Below are positions 1 to 12,514 of a stretch of DNA of 64,000 nucleotides, piece after piece. The notes beneath the pieces are model-generated. The model saw only the letters and a program-made list of their open reading frames with translations, was not told where the DNA came from and did no database searches. Within the stretch, counting starts at the first letter, position 1. Every line of letters begins with the position of its first letter. Origin of the DNA: Aquilaria yunnanensis (lineage: Eukaryota; Streptophyta; Magnoliopsida; Malvales; Thymelaeaceae); contig CM077596.1 of the NCBI GenBank assembly GCA_039654915.1, positions 70,123,751 through 70,187,750 on the forward strand. The letters run 5' to 3'. A program made the translations under genes and the position numbers.

Positions 1-2519
1 TGCACACAATAAGTTTTGAGTGCCCAGCTAAAATAGGTTAAATGAGAACCATCTGACAGACTTACCGTGCATGGAACACTTTCACTGCTGAGAAGTTGAG
101 GCCACGTTGGAACATATCCCGCTCTCACAGGAGCTCTAAGAGGCCAAGCACGACCAAACATCCTTTTCCTGACAGCAAGGGGCTTATCAGTTTGGCCAAG
201 CTGGTGGAAGCTGGACGGTAACCTGATATTTATATCAGCCTTGTCTCCTGCATCCTTGCTATGAAAACAGGGTTCTAATATGTTGTAGATGTTTAGACCA
301 TCTACGTCCTGCAATGATATAGAATCTATTAATTATGAAAAAAAGAGATAACTTTCTGACTTCTCGTCAGAACATCAGAAATACAAAGTTTTAGACCTCA
401 TCAACTTTTGACAGTTTGCTTTCACAAGCATCGCTGAGTGGTTGATAGAAATTCCCCCCACACTCTTTTCTGACCTCCTGCATTATATAACCTAATTGTC
501 AGAAATCATCTGTACCATAAAATAATTATTGCAAAGCTGGCAGGTCTGGCTCACCATCACCATCCTTGCCCAAGGTCTGTAGCTAAGAGAGCATACATGT
601 GCCCCAATGAATGCCACAGAAAAAACTGCAGAGTTACTTCTTCAAAGGTAGTGGAGAAACTTAGGGATAATATTATCTGATGTTCCTGCTCTGATAATAT
701 TTTCTTTACTAAATAGATTAATGCAGTGTCATGATGAAAGATGTAGCAAAAATGACTACATGTCTATCAAAAACAAATTCAAAGATCAGAAAAAGGTTGT
801 AATAGACATTCACAATAGTTTGTGTTATGTTAAGATTTTAAACTAGATGACCCTCCACAACCCACACTTCCGGTCAGAAGCATTTAAATGCAGGATTTGT
901 ACTAAATAAAAGAAAGCAGAAATGTCAAAGGGCAAACGCAAAACCAGAAAGAAGTGCTCCACTCACCTCATACAGGTCATCTGATATCAGGCCCATTCCA
1001 TGAACAAATGGAACAAGAGCATTGCCATCAAACTCCTCATCGGTTACTCCATTTCCCACCAAGTAGCCCTATATTTGAGGAGGTCAGATAGCAACTAAAA
1101 AGCATGTATCATTGAACTTTGAACCAAAGGTTTACACTTACCTTAAAGTTGAGTAAAGGTTTCATACCAGCATCAATGCCTGTAAATAGATCCAATGCTT
1201 GGCTTAAGCTCTATCCTTCTAAACATTATTTTTATTATTTTATTTTTTCGATATTTGATTCTACACATCAACCTTTCATGAAGGAAGAATTACCTTTGGC
1301 TACTTCATATGCTAGGGTGGGAACGTACACTCCAGCGTATGACTCTCCGGAGATGAAAAATGGGTTTGAGAGGAATTCAGGGTACAGCTCAAACCACTAG
1401 TCACACAAAAGATATCAAAGGCAAGTTAATCAGATGACGGAACAGAAAACCAGAAACATGAATAAATAATGGTTTTTTGCTATATTCGCAAGTATTTTCC
1501 TCCTTTTTTGTTTTACCCTTAGCAGGAATGTATGTGTGTCTGAGGCAGTCTGAATGTCACCAGTTATATAGTCACTTCGATTCTCTGAATAAGAAAACCC
1601 GACTCCAACAGGAGAATCTAGATATAGGATGCTTGAAACCTGAAAATGAAGAAGTTTTCTACGATCAATTACCGAATGTCTGTAATGCCTATCCATTTGA
1701 CATTAATATGGTAGAGAAATAAAACTTTTAAACCTTGGACCAGCTATACTGATTGAGGTACAGCTGGGGTAAGCTCCCATTCCGTCCCCAAAAATTGAAA
1801 GGACCTGGAATGGATGAAGAAACAACGGAATTGAAATGGATCCTGATTAAAATCAGCACTCATTACGGAAACACTGGAATGAACATTTCAAGCCTGAATG
1901 CTTCTAGGCACTAATCAATTGCACTCAAATATACGATCTAGTTGCATGCAAATTCAAACAACCAAAGCCACAAAATCATTCCATAAAAAGGATGGATGCA
2001 ACTTTCCAAGTATTTGAGTTGTATGGACCAAAAATAAACCGCGCCAGAATCCCTCGTATGGTAACAGCCACGAAATTTGTCGAGAAAGGTTTATGCTTCA
2101 TACATACCATGCTCATAAACAAAGCCATCAAAGCTAGAGCAGCCAGGTCCACCATTGAGCCACAGAACCACAGGATCCTCTGATGGCTTCCTCTCTGATT
2201 CCACAAAATAGTAAAACAGGTTCTTCCCATGAATTTGATCAATAGTCACATACCTTAGACACAACAATGAAAACAAATCATCGTCAAAACAATTATTTCA
2301 TCAAACCAAGAAAAAATCCACAAAAAGATAAAGAAAAGAAAAAGAGTGAAGAACAATTGCGTACCCAGAATAGTGTTTGGAAGGCAAAGCGCCATTAAAC
2401 CCAGGAAGCTGAGTGACTAAAGCACTTTCAGGAGCCGATTGAACTGGAAGCAGAAGGCAAAGCAGGAAACAAGACACAATCAGGTGTGCGTGGAAGTGGA
2501 TAAGGTTGGAATTGGCCAT
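1..2519 (-). CDS. SCPL20: Serine carboxypeptidase-like protein, SCPL20 type (3' end outside window)
   Basis: Secreted or vacuolar serine carboxypeptidase (peptidase family S10), which removes C-terminal residues from peptides or acts as an acyltransferase. Exons on the minus strand, all with matching phase: 2519-2365, 2253-2108, 1804-1734, 1639-1517, 1396-1294, 1179-1142, 1068-967, 477-397 and 308-66, giving 354 codons; the rest lies left of position 1. The ATG at 2519 opens a signal peptide (residues 1 to about 28). The oxyanion-hole motif [10 protein letters not shown] is at residues 83-92, followed by [11 protein letters not shown], which is typical of SCPL20 and cereal carboxypeptidase I. 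The nucleophile motif GESYAG puts the catalytic Ser at residue 184. The catalytic Asp and His should lie in the missing C-terminal part, since the family is near 500 residues. No stop or frameshift was seen. The family is certain; the exact orthologue is inferred. Confidence 0.93.
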
Positions 2520-2656
2520 GTGGGGTGGTTGAACTGAACTCGATAGAAAGGCACGCTTAGCGAGACGAGCCACCTCCCCCAGTGCAGTTCTCTGTCCGTC
2601 TGCTCCAAAGTTGTATGGACGAGCCGACGTTGTTCTGCAACCTGCGATGGATGTTG

Positions 2657-2670
2657 CAAATATATAGACA
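2657..2670 (-). promoter_or_regulatory. Putative TATA box of the carboxypeptidase gene
   Basis: The minus strand reads TGTCTATATATTTG here, about 140 bases upstream of the SCPL20-type ATG. That fits a plant TATA box followed by a 5' leader of roughly 100 bases. The assignment rests on sequence and spacing only. Confidence 0.5.
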
Positions 2671-2679
2671 CCCAACCCA

Positions 2680-4886
2680 AGCGCAAAAGAACTCGAGACA
2701 AACTCGGAAAGGTTGCTCTGCTCTTACTAAAAGGGTAGAAAAACAAAACGAAAAAAAAACAAAACGCAAGTCAGAAAGTTGACTCCAAAGTACACACAAA
2801 AGTCGGGAAAAAGAAAATCACAGCGACAACTGAAAATAACTTACCATCATATCGGTTACAATATTCATTTGTATTTTTTTTCAGATTATTTTTAACAAAT
2901 AGCTAGGCACTCTAGATTATTCAAACGGCTAGCTAGTACTACATGTATTTTTAATTAAGAATTTGTAAAAAAAACTACATAATAAAATTTAATTGAAAGA
3001 CAAAAAATTTAACATATTAAGTTTCAGTATTTAATCAATATCTCTCACATGAAACGAATTTTGATGTTGTTGGCCAAAACAGAATGGCGGGTGGATAATA
3101 CGTCAACTTTTTTTGTTTCTGTTCTGAGGGATGTAACACTCTTGCTCGTGTGTAAGGATGTTAGTTACTCACGGCCTCTTGAAATTGATGGTAAAAAAAA
3201 TGTCACTTTTTAAAGTTTAAATAAATAAAAATATTATAAAAATGATGATATGGAATGACAGTTAAGATGAGAGCTAAAGATAGAGTATAATCGCAAAAAT
3301 AGTGACTTAAATAGAAGTGTTAGTATCACCTGTACAACGATGTTTGGTTAATAAAAACAAACTTCCAGTTATTATCTCTCAATTTCTCTCCTTTTTCAGC
3401 GGGAGCATTATGCCTCTTCCATCTCTTTGAGTTTCTATATATTTTTTTTCTTTCATTTATATTCTCCAAAAAGAAGTTACCGATATGATGCAATTTGGGA
3501 GCATATTCATGAGCAAAAACCCCTTTTTGTTCCTTGTGATAGTAAATTTGTGACATTAGATAAAATAAAACTCGTAAAATTTTTGCATAAAAAATCTCAT
3601 AAATTTTAGGAGTAAGGTTATGTCTATGATAAAAAATTACATAACATTAGAAAATCCTGCTTAACACAGTTTAAGTGGTAGTTGAGAAAATAAAACCTTA
3701 TTAATTTTACAACATCCAATTGGTTTATGTGACATAGCATTTGGTAACTAGAGAACGCCACAGAAAACCGTCTGTCTTCTCAAATTAATAGTTTATTTAT
3801 CAAATAATCATATAAATGATTTTTTAAAAAAAAGTAAGTAAACTATAATAATTTCTCCCTAACTTAGCCTAAAAAATTTTTAAAACACTAACTTTAAAAA
3901 AAAAAATGCTTTGTAGACAAATAAACACCATATATACAATAAACACAACATTTTTCTTGTAAATTCTCAGCCGACCGAACATGCCCACACTTTGAGTTCA
4001 GCATCAAGAGTTGCATCTTTTGTTTTCCTGACCAGGTAAAATCAATCATGGTTGCTTGACTATGAAAAATTCCCATATATTGTTTGTAACGCGTGAATTG
4101 TTTGCTTTTCTTGTACTACCACTTATCAAAACTTTCAGACAATAGCAATATTAAACACCTTTGACTTACTCAAATGAAAAATTGGTGTCCCATAAAGTGC
4201 GAGCATCTTACATGTCATTTCATCATTCGCACTCGTATCCTTTCTCCCCACTCCATGTTTAGATCAAGAAACACATGAAAGGGACCATGAAAGGAATCTT
4301 CACACTTGTTCAACCCAGTGTTCGATTACTTGCTCCCCAAGTACTTCTCTTGCCGTATTATTTTATGGTCCCAATGGGTCAGACTATACTTATCAAGCAA
4401 GTTATATGTGTGTGCTCTTAGCCTCTGAAACGTGACACGTGAAACATGTGCTTCATTCTACTCTTTACCCAACTGAAACTGAGATCTGATGTCCTGATTT
4501 CTGACATCAAATGATTGCTTCAAAGATGTAATGCTTGATGACATTTGGAGCGAAATGCCGACAAAGGAAGGATTTAGTACTAGGGAAGAGCTTTAGAGAA
4601 ATGGAGAGCCCACCAAGTTCGCTTACTTGCATTGCAATGAAGCTTTTTGTGGAACTCATGGGTACTGTCTGATCCAATCAACCTTTCGTTACAAATTTCC
4701 AGTCTACCACCGTCTTATATACAGTTGAACTCTATAGCTGGGACTATCTTCAAACCACACATTTTACAGCAAAATTACTATTGTACAAGTTCAGTCACAG
4801 ATCATGAAATTTACCTCAAAATGACGATGGTGATATATCTCTCATTCACTTAGCTTGCTTAAATCTAAATCTATCATGGGAACAGG
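2680..4886. other. AT-rich intergenic stretch, no gene seen
   Basis: Between the carboxypeptidase start and the stop codon of the SKS3-type gene. The part next to 4886 would hold the SKS3 3' UTR and terminator; the part near 2680 holds the carboxypeptidase promoter. The short open frames have no recognisable domain, and no clear transposon ends were found. Confidence 0.5.
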
Positions 4887-7800
4887 TTACCTGAGAAATC
4901 TCACAACCAGACCTATCATCAACAGGTTTATAATTGTTGTACTCTGGCCATAAATGGACGGGGCAACTGAGAAGTTTACTCTCTGAGACTGGTCCCTGCA
5001 AGGAGGAAAAGACAAAAAGGTTATTCTCAGAAAATATTCCGGAAAGAGTAGCCACGAGATGTCTACTAAACATTTGATTCTTGGACACATTTTACTCGCC
5101 CCTGATTTGCATCTTTGGCGAAGGTGCATCGGAGCCCATTTTTCAGTGGAACGTGTTAAGCATTAGCATTGAGATGATCTATACGGACTATTAACCTTTT
5201 TCAGGTAAAAATTTATGTATGTATTACTTCTTTCTGTGCTCAAGATATTCACAACTCAGAGCTTAAAATTATACCTCTGTAAGGATGATAGAACACCACA
5301 ATATATGACATCGTCTGGCATAGGAACTTCAGATTTGTCAGCTTCTGGATTCACAACACTCACGTAAACTTCTTGTCCTAGATACCATGAATCCAGATTC
5401 TGTGTCCGAAGATTCCAAATCCCAGCATTGTCGAGCGAAACTAAAATTGCTGTCCAAGCTCCTGGAAAGACCTGCATGAATATGAAAACAGACAAATTAT
5501 GTGACTTAGGAGGAGATTCAGCTACTAAATTTAACAAGCAGGCTCTTGGAACTGAGCTCTCGCAAATTAAATCAACTGGAACATTCTTATTTGAACCAAC
5601 TGAATTGCATTCAGTGGAAAAAAATTGAAGACAAGTCTAGGAATATAACACCATTTTCACAAAAAAATAAAAATAAAAATAAAAGGTGCAGTCAGTTGCA
5701 CCAGGGTTGAAAGGAAAGACAAGTGAGCAAATGCCTGATACAGTTTCCTTTGAAAATTTCTTGTTTTAGCTTCTCTAATAAGGCAATGTTGAAGCAAATA
5801 CTGAGAGAAAGTAGGACAAAAATAGTGGACATTTTTGTGACATTGAATTCTTTTAACCCATAGCTTCCATGAAAAAGTTTGAGTTACGGACACCTGTGTA
5901 GTCGAACGCGCAACTCCATCCCATTTATTGTATGTGCCTCTGCTATTCTCAGTCCAAACCCCAAAATCCATTCTGCAGCAAACGTGGGATTCTGTAAGTT
6001 TATATCAACACTATCTTTATTTTGGATACAAAGAAGAATAATACATCAAAATTAAACCCTCACCCTACAATGAAGAATGCATAACCATCCAAATGATAGT
6101 TTTGAACCGTGGTACCATTGTTCTGAAATATAATTTCCATGAAACCTTTAAAAGTGCCATTTATTAGAGATGTGTCAATCTTAGGAATTCTGTTCATCAG
6201 TCTATTTGGAAAATCAAGCTTGTAGACCCCCGGCACATTGTATTGCTGGGCAAGCTTCAGGGGTGTTGCCGGTGTTAGGTATGAAATTCCATTAAGACCA
6301 CTGCGCCATTTCCCATCTATAAGATCTGCAGGACCATTGACAATGACATAAACATCTGTCACAGTTATCTGACCATATCTGAAAGATCCTTGCGGGTTTG
6401 GCCGAGCAGCACCAGCCGTTACATTCCACCTGCAAATGCACCAACATTACAATGATACTCAGGTTCCCTCTTTGTAGAGAACATAAACAAGCATAAATTT
6501 GCAGTAGGGAACAAATTTGCTTTGTTTCCTCTAACTACTACCCAGAAAAGAGGAAAAGCAACTACTAGCAGGCAGTTTACAAAGAGAAATAAAAGCTTGC
6601 AATTACAATATGAAAAGTTTTTTGCATGAATATTGCTAAAGATACTAAAAGGCTTTACAATGAACTACAACCTTATCGATCTTGCTTGATTCATCGAAAA
6701 GTATGTGTCATAATCATTAGGAAGATCAGGAAGAGGACCTGAAGCAGGCCCCTGAGAGTTGGAATAGTGCAAGATAGCAACACCAGTCGCTTTAGCCCAG
6801 TCAGATAAATTGACAAACCTTGGACTGGCAACAATGTAGTAATCACTGCTTGCATTTTGATCCATTGTAACCAAAAAGGAATATGACTGACCAACATGAA
6901 TATCCATGTTTGTATAGTTCTGCTGAACTGTGTACGATCCTTCAGTCTCAACAAGAAGGAGGTTATGGTTTTGGATCCTGAAGTTTAAGCTGGTCGAAAT
7001 TCCAACATTGTGCACCCTGAAGCGGTATGTTTTTCCTGTCAAATAATTGCTAGAGAAAATGAGCAACACTGCAAGCAGAATGTACACTTACAACTATAAA
7101 TTAAAATAAAATAAAATAAACAGAGGAAAACTGTGAATGCCAGAAGGGTCAGTCGAAGTGATTGCTGTAAAACCATTGAACATAATAAAACAGATACCTG
7201 CCACTTCAGAGAACACCAAATCTGACAAGGTGGTGGAATGGAAGCTAGGTTTGAACCACGAGCTGTTAATGCTATGTAAGAAAACGACAAAGAACAATTT
7301 CTCCATCATGCTTCAAGTGCTTACCGGGTTCAATGTTTATTATCTGGTATACTATTCCATTGGGAACACTTGTTTCATCATAACGATAAGGACCCAATCC
7401 ATTTATAAGGATAGCATCTGGAACTCCAAGAGCAGCTCTGCTTTCAACCTTTTTCCTCAGTTCCTGCTCCCAAACAAACATTTTTCCCAAAGAAATTATC
7501 ATGTGATGTAACTGAAATGTACCATAAGGGTTAAGGATAATAACAATTTCAAGTACCTTATGACTCTCTGTATACCAATCGCTTAAAAATATTGTTATAT
7601 CACCATCAGGCATCCCAAAAGGCAGTGGTATAACATCTCTGTTGTTTACAATGATTCCCCCATAACCACCTGCAGCTCTCTGGAACTGAATGGATGGGAA
7701 GTAAAAGAAACTGCCTATTTGATCTTTGACCTGAAACTGATATGTCCAATTCCAACCAGCGGGGATGGGACAATTAGTCCCTAAAACACCATCTTGCCAA

Positions 7801-8654
7801 GAGTTTTTCCGATGTTGAACGCCATTCCTACATCAAGTGAAGCAGCATTAAATTACCATCCCCATTATATGCTTTGAGAGAGAAGAAAAAAAGAAAGAAA
7901 CTTATCGTGCCACATTTCCTATTGCTTATGAACACTATACCAGGTAAGAAGAAGTGGCTCATCGAGATCATTCCTGACATTGATGACAACATTCCAGTTT
8001 GTAGTGATGTTTAGAATTGGTCCTGGAAACTGCCCATTTATTGCAATCACCTGTAGATTTAAATCAGAGAGGAAATTCAAGCGAGAGGAATGGCAACCCC
8101 CAGAGTGTGGAGAAAGCGGGAGGCAAACAAGTTCAATCACCATGGACCAAGAGTACTGTCTCTTGAATGCATACTATATAGAAGGTTTTCAATGCACCCA
8201 CATCTATTAGATTGCATAATTATTTAACCCACAGCCTAAACTCATTAGGGACAGGGACATCATAATATCACAGGAGGATTGTGCGCTTAAGCAAGTACAA
8301 GCCCACTTACAGACAATGACCAAGTTAGTCAGTTCCGGAAACGGAATGCCCCAGAGATAGTCTAACAACGGGGAATGTGCCTATGCGAGGGGCAATTAGC
8401 CAAAGATTCTGAGCTGCTCAACTAATTGTGACCTCTTAAATCCTAACAAAACAACAAGAAAGGAAATCCTTTTAACAGAACACAGAAAAGGAAGAGAAAA
8501 GGACCTGCTGTTTTACTCCGAGGGGGGAAGCGCTGATGTAGGAGACTGTCCAATCGAAGAACACATAAGGGTCTTCAGCAAGAGAGAGAGTGGGCAAGCA
8601 AACAAGTGCCAAAAAGAAGACGACCCATGAACGATAAGGTGCTACAGATTCCAT
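4887..8654 (-). CDS. SKS3: Monocopper oxidase-like protein SKS3 (SKU5-similar), GPI-anchor type
   Basis: Multicopper-oxidase-fold glycoprotein of the SKU5/SKS family, which acts at the plasma membrane and cell wall in directional growth and wall assembly. Nine exons with matching phase: 8654-8505, 8050-7941, 7827-7557, 7463-7325, 7035-6672, 6429-6064, 5972-5894, 5471-5275 and 4995-4887. They encode 594 residues, against about 590 for the family. Residues 1-26 form a signal peptide, followed by EDPYVFFDWTVSY. Three cupredoxin domains follow, with family signatures GVLGTNCPIP, VGISTSLNFRIQNH and ENSRGTYNKWDG. The copper-binding HWHG of true oxidases is replaced by TWNGV, and the C-terminal HCH block by LDSWYLGQE, so type 2/3 copper sites are absent. 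The last residues form a hydrophobic tail (TIINLLMIGLVV), consistent with a GPI signal. The tail DQSQRVNFS favours SKS3 over SKU5, SKS1 or SKS2. No disabling mutation was seen. Confidence 0.95.
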
Positions 8655-8992
8655 CGGCTCAGCTCACCCGCCAGCCGCCCCTCTCTCTCTGTCTCTGCGA
8701 TACAAGCAGCAGTCTTCTTTCGCCAGAAAAGAAGAGGAGAGATAGACGAATCTAGCTTCTTTTGGCTAGTGGGCGAATGGCTGTGCGCAAGTAAAACTAA
8801 AAGGCCGCCGGTTCACATGGGAAGGGGCAGAGAGAAAGAAAGCAAGCCATGTCCGAGTCTGACTGTGTTTGTCTGTGACTGTGAGCTCTGTGGCGATGGG
8901 TCTGGTCCCATCTTCCTCCATTTCTAGAAAATCGAGTCGAGTCAGTGCATAATTTTCAACATGTGGGGTGGGGGAGCAAACTAAAAGCATCA
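8655..8992. other. SKS3-type gene 5' leader and promoter region
   Basis: Upstream of the SKS3-type ATG on the minus strand. The first 60 bases are pyrimidine/GA-rich in the manner of plant leaders. No obvious TATA box was found. A long-TIR element begins directly beyond it, so the free promoter may be only about 340 bases. Confidence 0.45.
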
Positions 8993-9583
8993 ATTTGAGT
9001 AAATTGCATTAAATGGTCCCTAATATTTGGTTATTATTTTCTTTCAGTCCCCAAGCTATTGAACACTTTATTTTGATCCTAAAGCTATTAAAAATGTCTC
9101 TTTTTAATCTCTTACCAGATGAAATTTATTAATTCAGAATAATTATCTGACAAAATTTTTAAAATTTAAATTTAAATTTTCGGTAACTATCTTCCAATAA
9201 ATTTAAATAGCTTAATATTTTTTACAGTAAATAGATAATTTAAATTAATAATTTTTTCTTTTTAAATGAAATAAGTTCAATTTATAGAAAAAAAATGTGA
9301 TTTAAATTTTTTATTAATTATAAAAAATTATTATACATATTAAATTTATTGTAAGACAGTTACCAGATAGTTTAAATTATGATATAAAAAGTTGTTATCA
9401 AACAAATAATATGAGTTACAATTTTCATCAAATTGGACTAAACTAAAATTTTTTCAATAGATTTGCAACTAAAACGAGACTTTTGATAGGTTTAGGACTA
9501 AAAAAAAATATTCAATAAATTAGGAATTAAAAGAAAATAATGACTAAAGTTTAGGGATCAATCATAAAATTTACTCTCAAAGT
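8993..9583. mobile_element. Long-TIR non-autonomous DNA transposon (Mutator-like MITE)
   Basis: The first ~115 bases and the last ~125 bases are imperfect inverted copies. The left end has GAGTAAATTGCA then GGTTATTATTTTCTTTCAGT; the right end, inverted, has GAGAGTAAATTTTATGAT then AGTCATTATTTTCTTTTAAT. The centre is AT-rich and non-coding. Long TIRs around a short core are typical of MULE-derived MITEs. No clean 9-base target-site duplication was found, so the superfamily is inferred. Confidence 0.65.
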
Positions 9584-9784
9584 GGGCAAGGGTACTTTTT
9601 TTTTCTTATATTCAGAATTAGTATTATAAAGTATATGATTTGAAGGATATAATCATAGTAGGAGAATGCTAATTTATTTGGGGACTATAAAAACTAAAGA
9701 CAATATTTGCCACCTTGTAATTCTTGTGAGATAGAAACCTTGAGCACAGGTCTCTAAGAACAATTAAAGAAATACCCAGTATCC

Positions 9785-10900
9785 AATAATTAATCATACC
9801 AAACCCATATTGAAGACCCATCATCAATCGTCCAAGTGTTATTAGTGTCTAGAAGATCCCAACCGTGTAATAAACTTTTGCAAATAGGTGAAACATTGTT
9901 CTTCACTTTCATAGATTAAATGGGTTGAGATGTTCTATATTTCAAGGTTAAAACTAGGTGGACCAAGGAATTAGACATTCCTACAAAGTTCCTCCATAAA
10001 GTTTTGGCTAGAAGAGGTTGGTTAAAAGCCTCGTATCTTTAATACTCAATCCTTCCATGTCCTTAGGAAGCATAAGAAGGTTCCTATTTTTTAGATGGAA
10101 GCTTCTTGTATCATGTGAATCAGACCACCACAACTGTATAAACTGCTAGACATCTTGTCAGACATAGTTACTAGCATCTTGAAAATAGACATAATGTAAA
10201 CTAGGAGAGATGTCATTGCCAAAGTAGATTGAATAAGAGTTAGTTGACCCACATTGCTCAAGGGCCTTTTCTTGACAAATTATGGCAAAGAGGGATGCCC
10301 AAGTAATTAAGGATGTTCAGAGTTTATAGGGAAAGGAAGAATGGAACAAAACTCTAGAGTTAATTCAACCGGAACATTGCTACTAAACATCCACTTAGGC
10401 TTCAAGAAATTAACCTGCTGACGTGCTACCAAGTCAAACAATCACAAAGCATTCTTAATAGATGTAACTGACTCTTTAGATGGCCGGAAGAAAATCAAGC
10501 AATCATTTGCCAATAACAGATGGTTAATGGTCGGACTGTTCATACTGGCCTTCAAACCCACCAAGTAAGACTAAAGAGGAAATAGATGGCTAGAAATGGC
10601 TTCAGCACACAAGATAAACAGGTAAAGAAAAAAATGGTCTCCTTGGTATAAGTCTGATGGTTGAACCATATATCGTTCACTAACACCGAGCACGATACAA
10701 TGATAACACATTGCATTATGAGATTAGTCCAGGAATTAGGAAATTGCATAACTTGAAAAACCTTTTATAAGAAAAATCATCTAATTTTATCATAGGTCTT
10801 GCGGATATCTAGTTTCAAAACGGCCTCATCACTCCAAGGGCCACTGCTGGGTTTGGTGTGCTTCACCACATGCACGATTTCATAAACAAGTCCATCAATT
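9785..10900 (-). mobile_element. Decayed L1-type LINE, reverse transcriptase fragment
   Basis: Broken coding sequence on the minus strand in several frames, read in the order expected for a plant L1-type LINE. VLKLDIRKTYDKI (near 10783-10827) corresponds to the palm motif ALKLDMSKAYDRV. INHLLLANDCLIFFRPSKES (10464-10530) corresponds to the FADD catalytic block, with the second Asp kept and the first changed to Asn. GQLTLIQSTLA (near 10240) is the thumb-side motif. WTIDDGSSIWVW (near 9810) is the block that usually precedes the RNase H-like tail. Many stops and frameshifts show long inactivity. No 5' end, ORF1 or poly-A end was located. Confidence 0.85.
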
Positions 10901-12514
10901 TTGAACTGTTTGTCTTATTCACAAATTTTACAAGTGTATTGTAATTATTCTTAGCTGAAGTATAGTGTTCAAGCCCTTTTAAATTTCAAAAATCGGTCAT
11001 GCCATAGTCGGGGTTTTTCCCTCTCATATATAACTCGTGGAGTGATAATTAATTATGAGTGGAAAAAACCAGGAGTTGGATAATTAACTACACTCATATA
11101 CTGCTACTACATGATTCATCACAAAAGAAATATAATTACGACATGATAATTAGCGTGGAATAGTGCGTCGTGCGTTTTCTGCATGCATAATGATGGATGT
11201 AGGTCAAGCATTATTGGATCAAAATTTCATTTTAGGTTTGTGCAAGCTACATGTGAAACCATCAAAAGCATTATTATACATTTTAAATTAAAATGAGTAC
11301 TACCGAAATATTAATTTAATTATTTTCCGTTAGGGAGATTTAAAAACTTCATTTTGTAAAATAAATAAATAAATTATTTTGTTCTTACTTAATACTAGTA
11401 ATTACGCTATTTCTTAAAAAAAAAAAAAAGTGAACGATCCTTTTTATTAATTTTTCCAATGTTCAGCTTTAATTTAAAAAAAAACATTTATTAAAAAATG
11501 CTTGCTTTTTGAAAAAAAAATGTTTTTTTAGTTGTTAAAATTTAGAATTTTTATTGGTACGCAATTTGGTAGCTTATTATTACCATAAATATAAAAATAA
11601 TTATATACAATTAATCACTTCTTTTAAATCTCTGTGGAACACACCTTTAGTTTTTGTTTCACTGCATGATTTTCACGTTGTTCAATTAATTTTTGTGTTT
11701 TTTTTTTTCTCGAAGGAATAAGACCCAATTCTTCGTACACCATTATTCTGCGTCACGGATAAAATGCGATCCTCAGCAAAACAAACGCAAACAAGAAACT
11801 GTAGTCGTCCGGTGGCAATACGCTAAATGAGGTCCAGCATGTGTCTGTAGAAATTAATATGTGGTTCTAATAAAATTAATTTCGGTGTAGAGTACTATGA
11901 ATATAGCTAAGCTGATTCATGAACCTTTATATAGGAAGGCAGCAGCTTTTTCAGCAACTCAACCATGGCATGGCATGAGTGACAGTACCGACACACTTGA
12001 CTTCTTCTCATCTGGTTTCTGGACAAGGCAATGGATCGAGATGGGAATAAGCTTTGCTTGCTAGTAAAAAGTAACATTCGAGTACGTCTCAAGTTGCACA
12101 TTCAAGCAATGGGCGGTGGCCTGGCTCAGCAGGCAGCCGCCCTGGTAGGAGCCGCAAGCATCAAGGCCTTACTAATTCCTGAAATGCTATTGCTAGCTGG
12201 AGAAAAGTGCGGTCTTTTCTCTTGCTTCATTGACTTTGCTTCTCAAAAATTGGGACTTTGGAAGCAAAGCTGGCCAGGAGGGTTAGGGATTAGCTAGGTG
12301 AATATATAGAGAACACTGACTATGGCCAAAGATACTAAGAGATAGAAAAATGGGCCAAGCCCAAACATTTTCTCTAGCCATGCACTTACACTTGAGAGAG
12401 TACGGGCGTCGGGCGGCTCCAATCTAATAATTTCATTATATATTCCCATGAATGGATACGTTAATAATTTTCGTAAGTTATATTTTCTGTACAAATATTA
12501 TTCAAATTTTTTTG
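10901..12514. other. Intergenic, no supported gene
   Basis: AT-rich up to about 11900. Then a more balanced stretch (11900-12300) has short open frames on both strands without recognisable domains. A small inverted repeat, CTTTGCTTC / GAAGCAAAG, lies near 12233-12268, but no known miRNA sequence was recognised in it. Confidence 0.4.

Noticed and set aside
12233..12268. Short hairpin suggestive of a microRNA precursor
   Set aside because: Nine-base stem only and no recognisable mature miRNA.
12031..12297. 88-codon open frame starting MDRDGNKLC
   Set aside because: No known domain, no supporting splice signals or leader; it cannot be told from chance.
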